A stretch of DNA of 10,239 bases from an uncultured Cocleimonas sp. (GCA_938041705.1 CALISP010000258.1:1-10239); one strand, 5' to 3'. Counted from the first letter of the stretch, positions 1 through 7,378 are shown. Notes: generated from the letters alone by a model not told the origin. Program-made: numbers and translations.

Positions 1-2642
1 TTGCTCTAATCTCCGCAGGACCAGGATGGATTATTGTAGGAGCACTAAAGATTTTCGCTGGCTCATTCCTTGCGGTACTTGCTATTAATCATGGTGTGTC
101 AGAAAAATTGGCAGGTGACCCAACCTATATGTATCTAGTTGCATTTGGGTTTATAACGGAATCACCCAATGTGGCTCTGGCTTTGGCCGGTATATTTGTG
201 ATTATCAGCCAACTAAAAATTAACGTCACCAATGCCTATGCAGGTTCTATCGCATGGTCAAATTTTTTCTCACGCTTAACTCACAGTCATCCTGGTCGAG
301 TTGTCTGGTTGGTATTTAACGTTGCAATCGCTTTGCTGTTGATGGAGTTGGGAATATACGAAGCGTTAGAACATATCTTAGGCATATATGCGAATGTAGC
401 CGTTGCATGGGTAGGTGCATTAGTCGCTGACTTAGTTATAAATAAACCTCTGGGGTTTAGCCCCAAACATATCGAATTTAAACGAGCCCATCTTTACGAT
501 ATTAATCCAGTAGGTGTCGGTGCGATGATCGCGGCAAGCGCCATGGGAATCTTTTCTTACATCGGTTTATTTGGTGAGTTAGCTCAAGCATTGTCTCCTT
601 ACATTGCTTTAGCAACTGCATTTATCGTCTCACCATTAATCGCAATCGCAACTAAAGGTCGATATTACATAGCGCGGGAGTCCTTCTTACAAAGTACAAC
701 AAAAGGGGTTTTGAATTGTACTGTTTGCCAAAATGATTTTGAAGTTGAGGATATGGCCTCCTGTCCTGCCTATGGTGGTGCTATTTGTTCTTTATGCTGT
801 TCTCTTGATGGACGATGCCAAGATCAATGCAAAACTGGGGCTAGATTTAATGATCAATTCACAGGGTTTATTAATAAATTTCTGCCGCATAAATTAGCCT
901 CTAGGCTAGACAATAGGTTACTTCAGTTCTTGTTTCTAATGGGATTGATTGCCTCATTTATCGCTGCCGTTTTCTGGCTTGTTTATCAGCAAGTACCTAT
1001 TGGAAATGACGAAGTAAATACACTCATAGCATCATCACTTAAAGAAGTATTTTTACTGTTGCTAATTATTGTTGGAGTGTTGGTATGGTTGTTCGTGCTC
1101 GCTACAGAAAGTCGTCAATTTGCACTTGAGGAATCTCAGCGACAAACAGAAAAACTTAGTAATGAGATAAATGCACATAAAAAAACGGATCTGGCATTAC
1201 AGCAAGCTACTAAAACAGCAGACTCTGCAAATAGGGCTAAAAGTCGATATCTAACCGGTATAAGCCATGAACTAAGAAGCCCTTTAAATACAATTCTTGG
1301 CTATACGCAATTATTAGAAAAGGATCAAAGTCTACTTCCAGAGCATCATGCAAAACTAAACTTAGTGCATCGTAGCGGTGATCATCTAGCAGATTTAATT
1401 GAAGGAATTCTTGATATATCTCGAATTGAAGCGGGTCGAATAGAATTACGCAGAGATCAAGTACCTTTAGAAACTCTAGTAGAAGATTTAGTTGAAATGT
1501 TTCGCATGCAGGCTGAAAATAAAGGTCTCAGCTTTACGTATAAAACCTCAGCTTATATACCTGATGTAGTCTTTGGAGATGAGAAGCGACTAAGACAAAT
1601 ACTCATTAATTTACTCTCGAATGCAGTGAAATACACTAAAAGTGGGGGGGTGTCTTTATCATTCTCATATCAAAGCCAAGTAGCTGAATTTAAGATAACA
1701 GATACAGGCATTGGCATAGAAGCAGAAAATTTAGATCTTATATTTCAGCCCTTTGAAAGGATACGAAATCCTAGCTCACCGCAGATGCCTGGAACGGGTC
1801 TTGGATTAACAATCACCAAGTTTTTCGTAGAAATAATGGGAGGTGAAATTACTCTGCAAAGCAAAATAAATGAAGGCAGTACTTTCAAATTATCTTTAAT
1901 GTTGCCCAGCGTTCCTAATCCTATTATCAAAACTGAAGATGTAAGACAAATACAGTCATATGAAGGACAGCAAAAAACTATTATGGTTGTCGATGATGAC
2001 GCTTCACATAGAGGACTGATTAGTGAGATTTTATCACCTCTTAACTTTATTGTGCTTGAAGCGACCGACTCATACAGTTGTTTAGAAGATATTCACAAAA
2101 CACATATCGATATGTTCTTGCTCGATATTTCAATGCCTGGAATGACTGGATGGGAACTCGTTAAATTACTCCGTGAAAAAGAAATCTCAGTACCAATAAT
2201 TATGGTTTCAGCAGATGCTTTTGAAAACCCAAAGCACGCGCTTGAAGAGAAAAAAGATAAAAATAAACTAGATGAGTGCAAGGAGCGCTTACACGATGAT
2301 TATCTAAATAAACCAATCAGTGACAAGCTTTTATTAGACAAAATAGCTAATGCTTTAGAGCTTAAATGGATTTATGAGCCTACTGATGTATTACCTGTTC
2401 TGGAACAGGTGAATGAAAATTCAGAATCCTTCTATAAAGAGGTATTTGAAGGCATCGAACAAAGAGATTGTAGGGAGCTTATCTCAATGGCTGAACTAGG
2501 CTATATCGAAGGAATAGAGAAAGTTCTAATTCGCATGGAAACTCCAGGTAACAACCAGAAATTCATCGATAATATTCGTCATTTTGTTACACGTTATCAG
2601 TTCTCAAAAATTATTTCTCTCAGCAAGAAGGCATTGAATTAA
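1..2642 (+). CDS. Hybrid sensor histidine kinase/response regulator with NCS1-permease-like N-terminus (5' end outside window)
   Basis: The reading frame is open from the left edge (codons start at base 3) to a TAA at 2640-2642, so the gene begins upstream. The first plausible start inside the window, GTG at 96, is probably internal. Residues below count from that GTG. Residues 1-190 hold about five membrane segments resembling the last part of an NCS1 permease. Residues 208-245 carry eight cysteines. Two more membrane segments follow (about 275-297 and 315-336). A helical linker leads to a HisKA domain with H391 in SHELRSP, then an HATPase domain with N505/N509, DTGIGI at 536 and GTGLG at 566. 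A receiver domain spans about 627-755, with acidic D633/D634, phosphoacceptor D677 and K739. An 86-residue tail has no domain I know. The likely role is membrane sensing of a nitrogenous solute and phosphorelay to the next gene. The kinase parts are certain; the permease class is a family-level judgement and the ligand is unknown. Confidence 0.9.
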   Translation, partial: ALISAGPGWIIVGALKIFAGSFLAVLAINHGVSEKLAGDPTYMYLVAFGFITESPNVALALAGIFVIISQLKINVTNAYAGSIAWSNFFSRLTHSHPGRVVWLVFNVAIALLLMELGIYEALEHILGIYANVAVAWVGALVADLVINKPLGFSPKHIEFKRAHLYDINPVGVGAMIAASAMGIFSYIGLFGELAQALSPYIALATAFIVSPLIAIATKGRYYIARESFLQSTTKGVLNCTVCQNDFEVEDMASCPAYGGAICSLCCSLDGRCQDQCKTGARFNDQFTGFINKFLPHKLASRLDNRLLQFLFLMGLIASFIAAVFWLVYQQVPIGNDEVNTLIASSLKEVFLLLLIIVGVLVWLFVLATESRQFALEESQRQTEKLSNEINAHKKTDLALQQATKTADSANRAKSRYLTGISHELRSPLNTILGYTQLLEKDQSLLPEHHAKLNLVHRSGDHLADLIEGILDISRIEAGRIELRRDQVPLETLVEDLVEMFRMQAENKGLSFTYKTSAYIPDVVFGDEKRLRQILINLLSNAVKYTKSGGVSLSFSYQSQVAEFKITDTGIGIEAENLDLIFQPFERIRNPSSPQMPGTGLGLTITKFFVEIMGGEITLQSKINEGSTFKLSLMLPSVPNPIIKTEDVRQIQSYEGQQKTIMVVDDDASHRGLISEILSPLNFIVLEATDSYSCLEDIHKTHIDMFLLDISMPGMTGWELVKLLREKEISVPIIMVSADAFENPKHALEEKKDKNKLDECKERLHDDYLNKPISDKLLLDKIANALELKWIYEPTDVLPVLEQVNENSESFYKEVFEGIEQRDCRELISMAELGYIEGIEKVLIRMETPGNNQKFIDNIRHFVTRYQFSKIISLSKKALN

Positions 2643-3541
2643 TGACTACAAAAGGAATAGTTTTAGTTGCCGAAGACTCTGCTGAGGCGCTTGGTATGCT
2701 CAATGAAACATTAGTTAATGATGGTTATACCGTATTTGTAGCTATGGATGGAGAACAAGCACTAGCGATAGCAAACCGTATGGTGCCAGACGTTATATTA
2801 ATGGACATCATCATGCCGAATATGAATGGTATTGAAGCTTGTAAAGCGCTTAAGAAAAATAGTGAACTTACCGATATTCCCGTTATTTTTATGACGGGTC
2901 TAAGCGAAAAAGAGCATTTGTTTAATAGTTTAGATGCAGGTGGCGTCGACTTCATCAATAAGCCCATACAACTTGATGAATTACTCGCAAGAATTAAAGT
3001 CCATTTAAAGAACTCTAAATCAACACGAAGTGCGCATAATTCTCTTAATAGAGTTGGTCAGTTATCATTTACCTGTGATTCAAACGCTAATATTTTATGG
3101 TCTACGGATAGCGCAAATGAATTATTAAATGCAGCTGGGATTGATAGTGAAGAAAACACTCAGTTAATGTCTGAACAAATTCGATATTGGCTATCATCAG
3201 ATCCAGATAAGCATAGTAGCTTATGGTTAAAAGGTTTTGATAGTCCAGTACAAATATGTTTTTTGGGTAGACCAGCACCAGGAGAATATCTACTCAGGTT
3301 TACAAATGATAATGAAGAAAATATTCGGGCAAGTTTATGCAAAAGGTTTTCATTAACGGAGCGTGAGTCCGAAGTATTATTTTGGTTGGTTCGCGGAAAA
3401 ACGAACAAGGAAATTAGCATAATACTTTCAATGAGTCCGCGAACAGTTAATAAACATCTTGAGCCAATTTTTAGAAAATTGTCTGTCGAAAATAGAACCT
3501 CAGCAACGGCAGTATGTCTGCGATATTTGAATCGCCGTTAA
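2642..3541 (+). CDS. LuxR-family response regulator, partner of the upstream hybrid kinase
   Basis: This 299-residue protein starts at an ATG overlapping the kinase stop by one base (TAATG), which points to translational coupling. Residues 1-123 form a receiver domain: acidic pair E11/D12, phosphoacceptor D55 in LMDIIMPN, T85 and K107 in NKP. Residues about 138-230 look like a degenerate PAS-type domain (NANILWSTDSANELL). Residues 236-299 are a LuxR/GerE helix-turn-helix, with LTERESEVL at the start and SPRTVNKHLEPIFRKL as the recognition region. The arrangement suggests a DNA-binding transcription activator controlled by phosphorylation from the adjacent kinase. Its targets are unknown. The urease operon next door is a positional guess, because LuxR-type regulators do not normally open sigma-54 promoters. 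Confidence 0.92.
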   Translation: MTTKGIVLVAEDSAEALGMLNETLVNDGYTVFVAMDGEQALAIANRMVPDVILMDIIMPNMNGIEACKALKKNSELTDIPVIFMTGLSEKEHLFNSLDAGGVDFINKPIQLDELLARIKVHLKNSKSTRSAHNSLNRVGQLSFTCDSNANILWSTDSANELLNAAGIDSEENTQLMSEQIRYWLSSDPDKHSSLWLKGFDSPVQICFLGRPAPGEYLLRFTNDNEENIRASLCKRFSLTERESEVLFWLVRGKTNKEISIILSMSPRTVNKHLEPIFRKLSVENRTSATAVCLRYLNRR

Positions 3542-3605
3542 ATTGACGCCATAGATATTAAAATATTCATCTTGAATTTACTTAAAAGAAAGACAAAACA
3601 AAGAT

Positions 3606-3623
3606 ACTAGCAACTAGTTTTTT
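3606..3623 (+). terminator. Weak intrinsic terminator candidate after the response regulator gene
   Basis: A 5-bp stem ACTAG/CTAGT (3606-3610 and 3614-3618) with a CAA loop runs into six T bases (3618-3623), and an A-rich stretch precedes it. The stem has only two G-C pairs, so termination would be weak. It sits 65 bases past the regulator stop and just before the putative enhancer sites. Confidence 0.3.
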
Positions 3624-3669
3624 GCACCAAAATGAATCTTATTTAATATATATGCACCAAATAGTATAA
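3623..3669 (+). promoter_or_regulatory. Putative NtrC-type enhancer: two TGCACCAA half-sites
   Basis: TGCACCAA occurs at 3623-3630 and again at 3653-3660, exactly 30 bp apart, or close to three helical turns. This matches the left half of the known NtrC site (TGCACYA, a short spacer, then TGGTGCA). The right half is eroded: the first site keeps only TG at 3632-3633 and the second matches little. Site centres lie near -116 and -86 relative to the predicted sigma-54 start, the usual enhancer distance. The repeat is seen directly; binding by NtrC is inferred. Confidence 0.5.
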
Positions 3670-3720
3670 AAGTTAACCCAAGTATATTACTTAGAGTAGC
3701 CTGTTCGCATAAATCCAAAT

Positions 3721-3736
3721 TGGCACGCATCCTGCA
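3721..3736 (+). promoter_or_regulatory. Sigma-54 (RpoN) promoter of the urease operon
   Basis: TTGGCACG-CATC-CTGCA gives the invariant GG (3722-3723) and GC (3734-3735) separated by exactly ten bases. It matches the consensus YTGGCACG-N4-TTGCW at all but one position. The predicted start is near 3747, leaving a leader of about 79 bases before the first gene. Urease is commonly nitrogen-controlled through NtrC/RpoN or an NtrC-dependent activator, which fits the location and the upstream half-sites. Confidence 0.8.
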
Positions 3737-3825
3737 ATGTATATTCTGAATATCCCGTATAAAAACTAACCTTGTTGATTATGATTTGGTTAGAAAATTT
3801 TAACTGAATAAAAGGAATACATACA

Positions 3826-4059
3826 ATGACTAAAACATTTAGTTCTTTGGGCTTAATGCTAACTTTGCTTATCTTCTCATTTACTGCTCAAGCGCATTCA
3901 GGCATTGAGCATTCACCTAATTTGCATTCTCTAATGCATATTGTTATTAGTTTATGTGTTGGCTTTGCCTTTATCGCGGCTTGTTTTTTATTGTCAAAAC
4001 GGTTGCCTAAAACTATTAGGCAGTCAACTAAATCTGTTCCTAATAGAATCAAGAAATAA
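3826..4059 (+). CDS. Small His-rich single-pass membrane protein, first gene of the urease operon
   Basis: A 77-residue protein preceded by a good ribosome site (AAGGA at 3812-3816). Residues 1-23 look like a signal peptide ending in AQA. Cleavage there would expose a short segment rich in histidine (H24, H29, H34, H38). One membrane helix follows (about 37-57), then a basic cytoplasmic tail (KRLPKTIRQ onward). It lies directly before ureD, with only two bases between them, so it is probably co-transcribed. The AHSG start after a signal peptide recalls the N-terminus of HupE/UreJ nickel permeases, but those have six or more membrane helices and this protein ends after one. It may bind nickel or another metal in the periplasm; that is a guess. 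I do not recognise a named family. It could instead be a degenerated UreJ/HupE. Confidence 0.75.
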   Translation: MTKTFSSLGLMLTLLIFSFTAQAHSGIEHSPNLHSLMHIVISLCVGFAFIAACFLLSKRLPKTIRQSTKSVPNRIKK

Positions 4060-4061
4060 TA

Positions 4062-4907
4062 GTGTCGGGTATTCCTAGCGTTAAAAGTGATTCTCAAGCT
4101 TGGAAAGCACAGTTAAATTTGAGTTTTGAAAAGCGCGCAGGTAAATCTATTCTGGCGAGTCGATCTCAGTATGGGCCATTAACTGTACAACGCCCCTTTT
4201 ATCCTGAAGATGATGTATGTCATTTATATTTACTACATCCGCCGGGCGGCGTTGTAGGTGGTGACGAGTTACATATAAATGTCACAGTTGCTGAACAAGC
4301 CAATGTTTTAATAACCACCCCTGGTGCGACTAAGTTTTATAAGAACACTGGTAAATTGGCAAAGCAGATTCAAACTTTGAGTGTTTTTGATCAATGTTCA
4401 TTGGAATGGTTTCCACAAGAAAATATTTTTTTTAATGAAACACACAGTCAATTAGTCACTCATATTGAGTTAGAGAAAACAGCACAATTTATGGGGTGGG
4501 AAATTAATTGTTACGGCAGACCTGCTTCAAAAGATTTTTTTGAAGCAGGTTACGTTGATACGCAATTTAAAATCACAAGAGATGGAAAACCATTACTACT
4601 CGATCGACTCAAACTTGATTCTAGCGAAGTGCTACAAAGTCCTGTTTGTTTAGCGGGCTATCCTTGTTTTGGTACGTTTATCGCAACGCAAGTCTCACCT
4701 GAACTACTTGAAAAAGCCCGAGAAGCAATATCGCATATCAGTGGTGATCAGAAATTTGGACTTACGATGATTGATGATGTATTGGTGGCTCGATGTCTTG
4801 CTAGGTATGCCGAACAAGTATCAATAATTTTTAAACTAATATGGTCAACGGTCCGCCCAGAAGTCTTAGAACGGGATGCCTGTCATCCTCGTATTTGGTC
4901 AACCTAA
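4062..4907 (+). CDS. ureD: Urease accessory protein UreD
   Basis: This 281-residue protein is the scaffold chaperone that binds apo-urease and, with UreF and UreG, passes nickel to the active site in the cytoplasm. Family hallmarks are clear: YGPLTVQRPFYPED (37-50), HPPGGVVGGDEL (59-70), LITTPGATKFYK (83-94), LEWFPQENIFFN, MGWEINCYGRPAS, and the ending PRIWST. Length is normal for the family. The start chosen is GTG, two bases after the preceding stop. There is no strong ribosome site, so translation is probably coupled to the upstream small gene. An unusual perfect 13-bp inverted repeat lies inside the gene at 4520-4550. Identity is secure; the exact start is slightly less so. Confidence 0.96.
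   Translation: MSGIPSVKSDSQAWKAQLNLSFEKRAGKSILASRSQYGPLTVQRPFYPEDDVCHLYLLHPPGGVVGGDELHINVTVAEQANVLITTPGATKFYKNTGKLAKQIQTLSVFDQCSLEWFPQENIFFNETHSQLVTHIELEKTAQFMGWEINCYGRPASKDFFEAGYVDTQFKITRDGKPLLLDRLKLDSSEVLQSPVCLAGYPCFGTFIATQVSPELLEKAREAISHISGDQKFGLTMIDDVLVARCLARYAEQVSIIFKLIWSTVRPEVLERDACHPRIWST
4520..4550 (+). repeat. Perfect 13-bp inverted repeat (hairpin) inside ureD
   Basis: ACCTGCTTCAAAA at 4520-4532 and its exact reverse complement at 4538-4550 are separated by a 5-base loop (GATTT). In mRNA this forms a 13-bp stem within the codons for RPASKDFFEAG. It is not followed by a T tract, so it is not a standard terminator. Function is unknown. Confidence 0.75.
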
Positions 4908-4950
4908 TTTTTGTAATTAATAATTAGAACCTGAAGAAAGGTAAAAAGTA

Positions 4951-4986
4951 GGGAGGTGTGTTTTAAATAAACCTAAAACACCTCTC
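4951..4986 (+). promoter_or_regulatory. Hairpin in the ureD-ureA intergenic gap
   Basis: GTGTTTTA (4958-4965) and TAAAACAC (4974-4981) pair perfectly around the 8-base loop AATAAACC. Alternatively, with a 2-base bulge, GGAGGTG pairs with the CACCTCTC arm to extend the stem to about eleven pairs. No T tract follows and the ureA start is 30 bases downstream. It is more likely an mRNA-stabilising or processing stem at the front of the structural genes than a terminator. It occupies most of the only sizeable gap (108 bp) in the first half of the operon. Confidence 0.5.
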
Positions 4987-5015
4987 TAAATAGAAAATGA
5001 TTAAGGTGAATTGAT

Positions 5016-5318
5016 ATGGATTTAACTCCCAGAGAAAAAGATAAGTTACTGATTTTTACGGCGGCTTTACTTGCCGAAAGACGTAAAGATCGAGGTGTAA
5101 AACTCAACTATCCAGAATCCATCGCATTTATCAGTGCAGCAATTATGGAAGGTGCACGAGATGGTCGAACAGTGGCTGAATTGATGAGTTTTGGCCAAAC
5201 GTTACTGAGTCGTGATGATGTTATGGATGGTATTTCAGAAATGATTCATGACGTACAAGTTGAAGCCACTTTTCCTGATGGCACCAAGTTGGTGACTGTC
5301 CATAATCCCATCGTATAG
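5016..5318 (+). CDS. ureA: Urease gamma subunit UreA
   Basis: This 100-residue protein has the standard length of the smallest urease subunit, which packs with UreB and UreC into the (UreABC)3 enzyme in the cytoplasm. The sequence is typical throughout: MDLTPREKDKLLIFTAALLA, then ERRKDRGVKLNYPES, FISAAIMEGARDGRTVAELM, and the ending FPDGTKLVTVHNPI. The ATG is preceded by AAGGTGA (5003-5009) at good spacing. It follows the ureD-ureA gap with its hairpin. Its stop codon is embedded in the ribosome site of ureB. Confidence 0.98.
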   Translation: MDLTPREKDKLLIFTAALLAERRKDRGVKLNYPESIAFISAAIMEGARDGRTVAELMSFGQTLLSRDDVMDGISEMIHDVQVEATFPDGTKLVTVHNPIV

Positions 5319-5322
5319 GAGG
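5317..5322 (+). promoter_or_regulatory. Consensus ribosome site of ureB overlapping the ureA stop
   Basis: AGGAGG begins on the second base of the ureA TAG stop and lies five bases before the ureB ATG. It is the strongest Shine-Dalgarno sequence in the operon. It fixes the ureB start and suggests high, coupled expression of the structural subunits. Confidence 0.8.
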
Positions 5323-5327
5323 TCATT

Positions 5328-5633
5328 ATGATTCCCGGAGAAATGATCGTAGCAGCAGGTGATATAGAGCTTAATGCAGGTCGAGAAGCGCTCAGCATTG
5401 AGGTTGCGAATAGCGGAGATCGGCCCATTCAGGTTGGCTCACATTATCACTTTTACGAAACCAATAGTGCTCTATTATTCGAACGCGAAAAAGCACGAGG
5501 TTACCGTTTAGATATCGCCGCTGGAACTGCTGTACGTTTTGAACCTGGCCAAACTCGCACGATTACTCTTATTGAATATGCCGGCGAGAGAAAAATATAT
5601 GGCTTCAATGCAAAAATTATGGGTGATCTTTAA
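5328..5633 (+). CDS. ureB: Urease beta subunit UreB
   Basis: This 101-residue protein is the beta subunit of the urease trimer. It contains the family's MIPGE start, VANSGDRPIQVGSHYHFYE (about residues 27-45), ARGYRLDIAAGTAVRFEPG and the KIYGFNAKIMG ending. Length matches bacterial UreB proteins encoded separately from UreA, unlike the fused A-B subunit of Helicobacter. Its TAA stop overlaps the ureC start by one base (TAATG), so the two are translationally coupled, which favours equal subunit amounts. Confidence 0.98.
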   Translation: MIPGEMIVAAGDIELNAGREALSIEVANSGDRPIQVGSHYHFYETNSALLFEREKARGYRLDIAAGTAVRFEPGQTRTITLIEYAGERKIYGFNAKIMGDL

Positions 5634-7336
5634 TGAGTAAAATTAGTCGACAGGCTTATGCGGAAATGTATGGTCCAACTACTGGCGATCGTTTGCGTCT
5701 TGGTGACACAGAGCTTTGGCTAGAAGTTGAAAAAGATTTAACCACCTATGGTGATGAAGTTAAATTTGGTGGTGGAAAAGTCATTCGTGATGGCCAAGGG
5801 CAAAGTCAAAGAACCTCTGCAGAAGTTGCAGATACGGTTATTACAAATGCTTTAATTGTTGATCACTGGGGCATAATTAAAGCAGATATCGGTATTAAAA
5901 GTGGTCGCATATCTGGTATTGGCAAAGCGGGAAATCCTGATATTCAGCCAAACGTAAATATCATTGTTGGACCTGGAACTGAAGCAATTGCAGGGGAAGG
6001 TTCAATAATTACTCCAGGCGGTATTGATGCCCATATTCATTTCATCTGTCCACAACAAATTGAAGAAGCCTTAACTTCAGGTGTTACGACCATGCTCGGT
6101 GGCGGCACAGGTCCAGCAACAGGAACGAACGCGACGACTTGTACTCCAGGGCCATGGCATATTCACCGCATGTTGCAAGCAGCTGAAGAGTTCCCAATGA
6201 ATATTGGTTTCATGGGCAAAGGTAATGCCAGTTTGCCGGAAGCTTTGGATGAACAGGTCGATGCAGGAGTAATGGGATTAAAACTACACGAGGATTGGGG
6301 CACAACACCTGCTTCGATAGATACTTGTTTAACAGTCGCCGAAAGACATGATATTCAAGTTGCTATTCATACCGATACACTCAATGAGTCTGGCTTTGTT
6401 GAAGATACTATTGCCGCTTTTAAAGATCGCACTATTCACACTTTTCATACCGAAGGTGCAGGTGGAGGGCATGCCCCAGATATCATAAAAGCCTGTGGAG
6501 AACTCAATGTATTACCTTCATCAACAAATCCAACACGACCGTATACAATAAATACGGTTGATGAGCATTTAGATATGCTCATGGTCTGTCATCATCTCGA
6601 TCCAAGTATTGCTGAAGATGTAGCATTTGCAGAATCCCGTATTCGCCGTGAGACTATCGCAGCAGAAGATATTTTGCATGATTTAGGTGCTTTCTCGATG
6701 ATTGCATCAGACTCACAAGCGATGGGTCGTGTCGGTGAAGTGATAACACGCACATGGCAAACTGCTCATAAAATGAAAGTTCAAAGGGGTAGCCTGAAAG
6801 GTGATCCTGCTCAAAATGATAATAATCGGATCAAGCGTTACATCGCAAAATATACGATTAATCCTGCACTTTCTCATGGCTTGGCACACGAAGTAGGGTC
6901 GATTGAGGTGGGTAAATTGGCGGATATCGTTTTATGGAAGCCTGCTTTCTTTGCGACTAAACCAAGCATGATTATCAAAGGTGGCATGATCGCATCTGCC
7001 CCAATGGGAGACCCTAATGCTTCTATTCCTACGCCACAGCCTGTGCATTATCGACCCATGTTTGGTGCTTATGGTGGTGCGCGTTTAGCGACACGCATGA
7101 CCTTTTTGTCTCAGGCAGGTATCGATGCAGGTATCCCCGAACAACTAGGTTTAAAAAGCTTGATGAGTGCAGTAAAAGGCTGTCGTACGGTCAAAAAAAC
7201 CGACATGATTCATAACAGCTATATGCCGAATATCGAAGTGGACTCACAGACTTATGAAGTTCGTGCAGATGGCGATATTCTCACTTGTGAACCTGCGGAA
7301 GTATTGCCTTTAGCGCAGCGATATTTTCTTTTTTAA
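5633..7336 (+). CDS. ureC: Urease alpha (catalytic) subunit UreC
   Basis: This 567-residue amidohydrolase-superfamily protein hydrolyses urea to ammonia and carbamate at a dinickel centre in the cytoplasm. All key residues are present and match Klebsiella numbering without any offset: H134 and H136 (AHIHF), the carbamylated bridging lysine K217 (GLKLHEDWG), H246 (AIHTD), H272 (FHTEGAGGGH), the mobile-flap C319 and H320 (MVCHHLDP), and D360 (MIASDSQAMGR). No frameshift or lost residue is seen, so the enzyme should be active if nickel is loaded. It overlaps the ureB stop and is followed by a short gap before ureE. Confidence 0.99.
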   Translation: MSKISRQAYAEMYGPTTGDRLRLGDTELWLEVEKDLTTYGDEVKFGGGKVIRDGQGQSQRTSAEVADTVITNALIVDHWGIIKADIGIKSGRISGIGKAGNPDIQPNVNIIVGPGTEAIAGEGSIITPGGIDAHIHFICPQQIEEALTSGVTTMLGGGTGPATGTNATTCTPGPWHIHRMLQAAEEFPMNIGFMGKGNASLPEALDEQVDAGVMGLKLHEDWGTTPASIDTCLTVAERHDIQVAIHTDTLNESGFVEDTIAAFKDRTIHTFHTEGAGGGHAPDIIKACGELNVLPSSTNPTRPYTINTVDEHLDMLMVCHHLDPSIAEDVAFAESRIRRETIAAEDILHDLGAFSMIASDSQAMGRVGEVITRTWQTAHKMKVQRGSLKGDPAQNDNNRIKRYIAKYTINPALSHGLAHEVGSIEVGKLADIVLWKPAFFATKPSMIIKGGMIASAPMGDPNASIPTPQPVHYRPMFGAYGGARLATRMTFLSQAGIDAGIPEQLGLKSLMSAVKGCRTVKKTDMIHNSYMPNIEVDSQTYEVRADGDILTCEPAEVLPLAQRYFLF

Positions 7337-7378
7337 GCAGTAAGTCATATTCTAAACGAGCGGTTGAACCCAATAAAA

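Noticed and set aside
96..98. GTG at 96 as the true start of the hybrid kinase
   Set aside because: The frame is open through the left edge with permease-like codons (GPGWIIVGALKIFAGSFLAV), and no ribosome site precedes 96. The real start is upstream of the window.
6561..6582. 8-bp inverted repeat ATGAGCAT/ATGCTCAT inside ureC
   Set aside because: Short, and the codons for DEHLDMLM produce much of it. Chance in a 1.7-kb gene is plausible.
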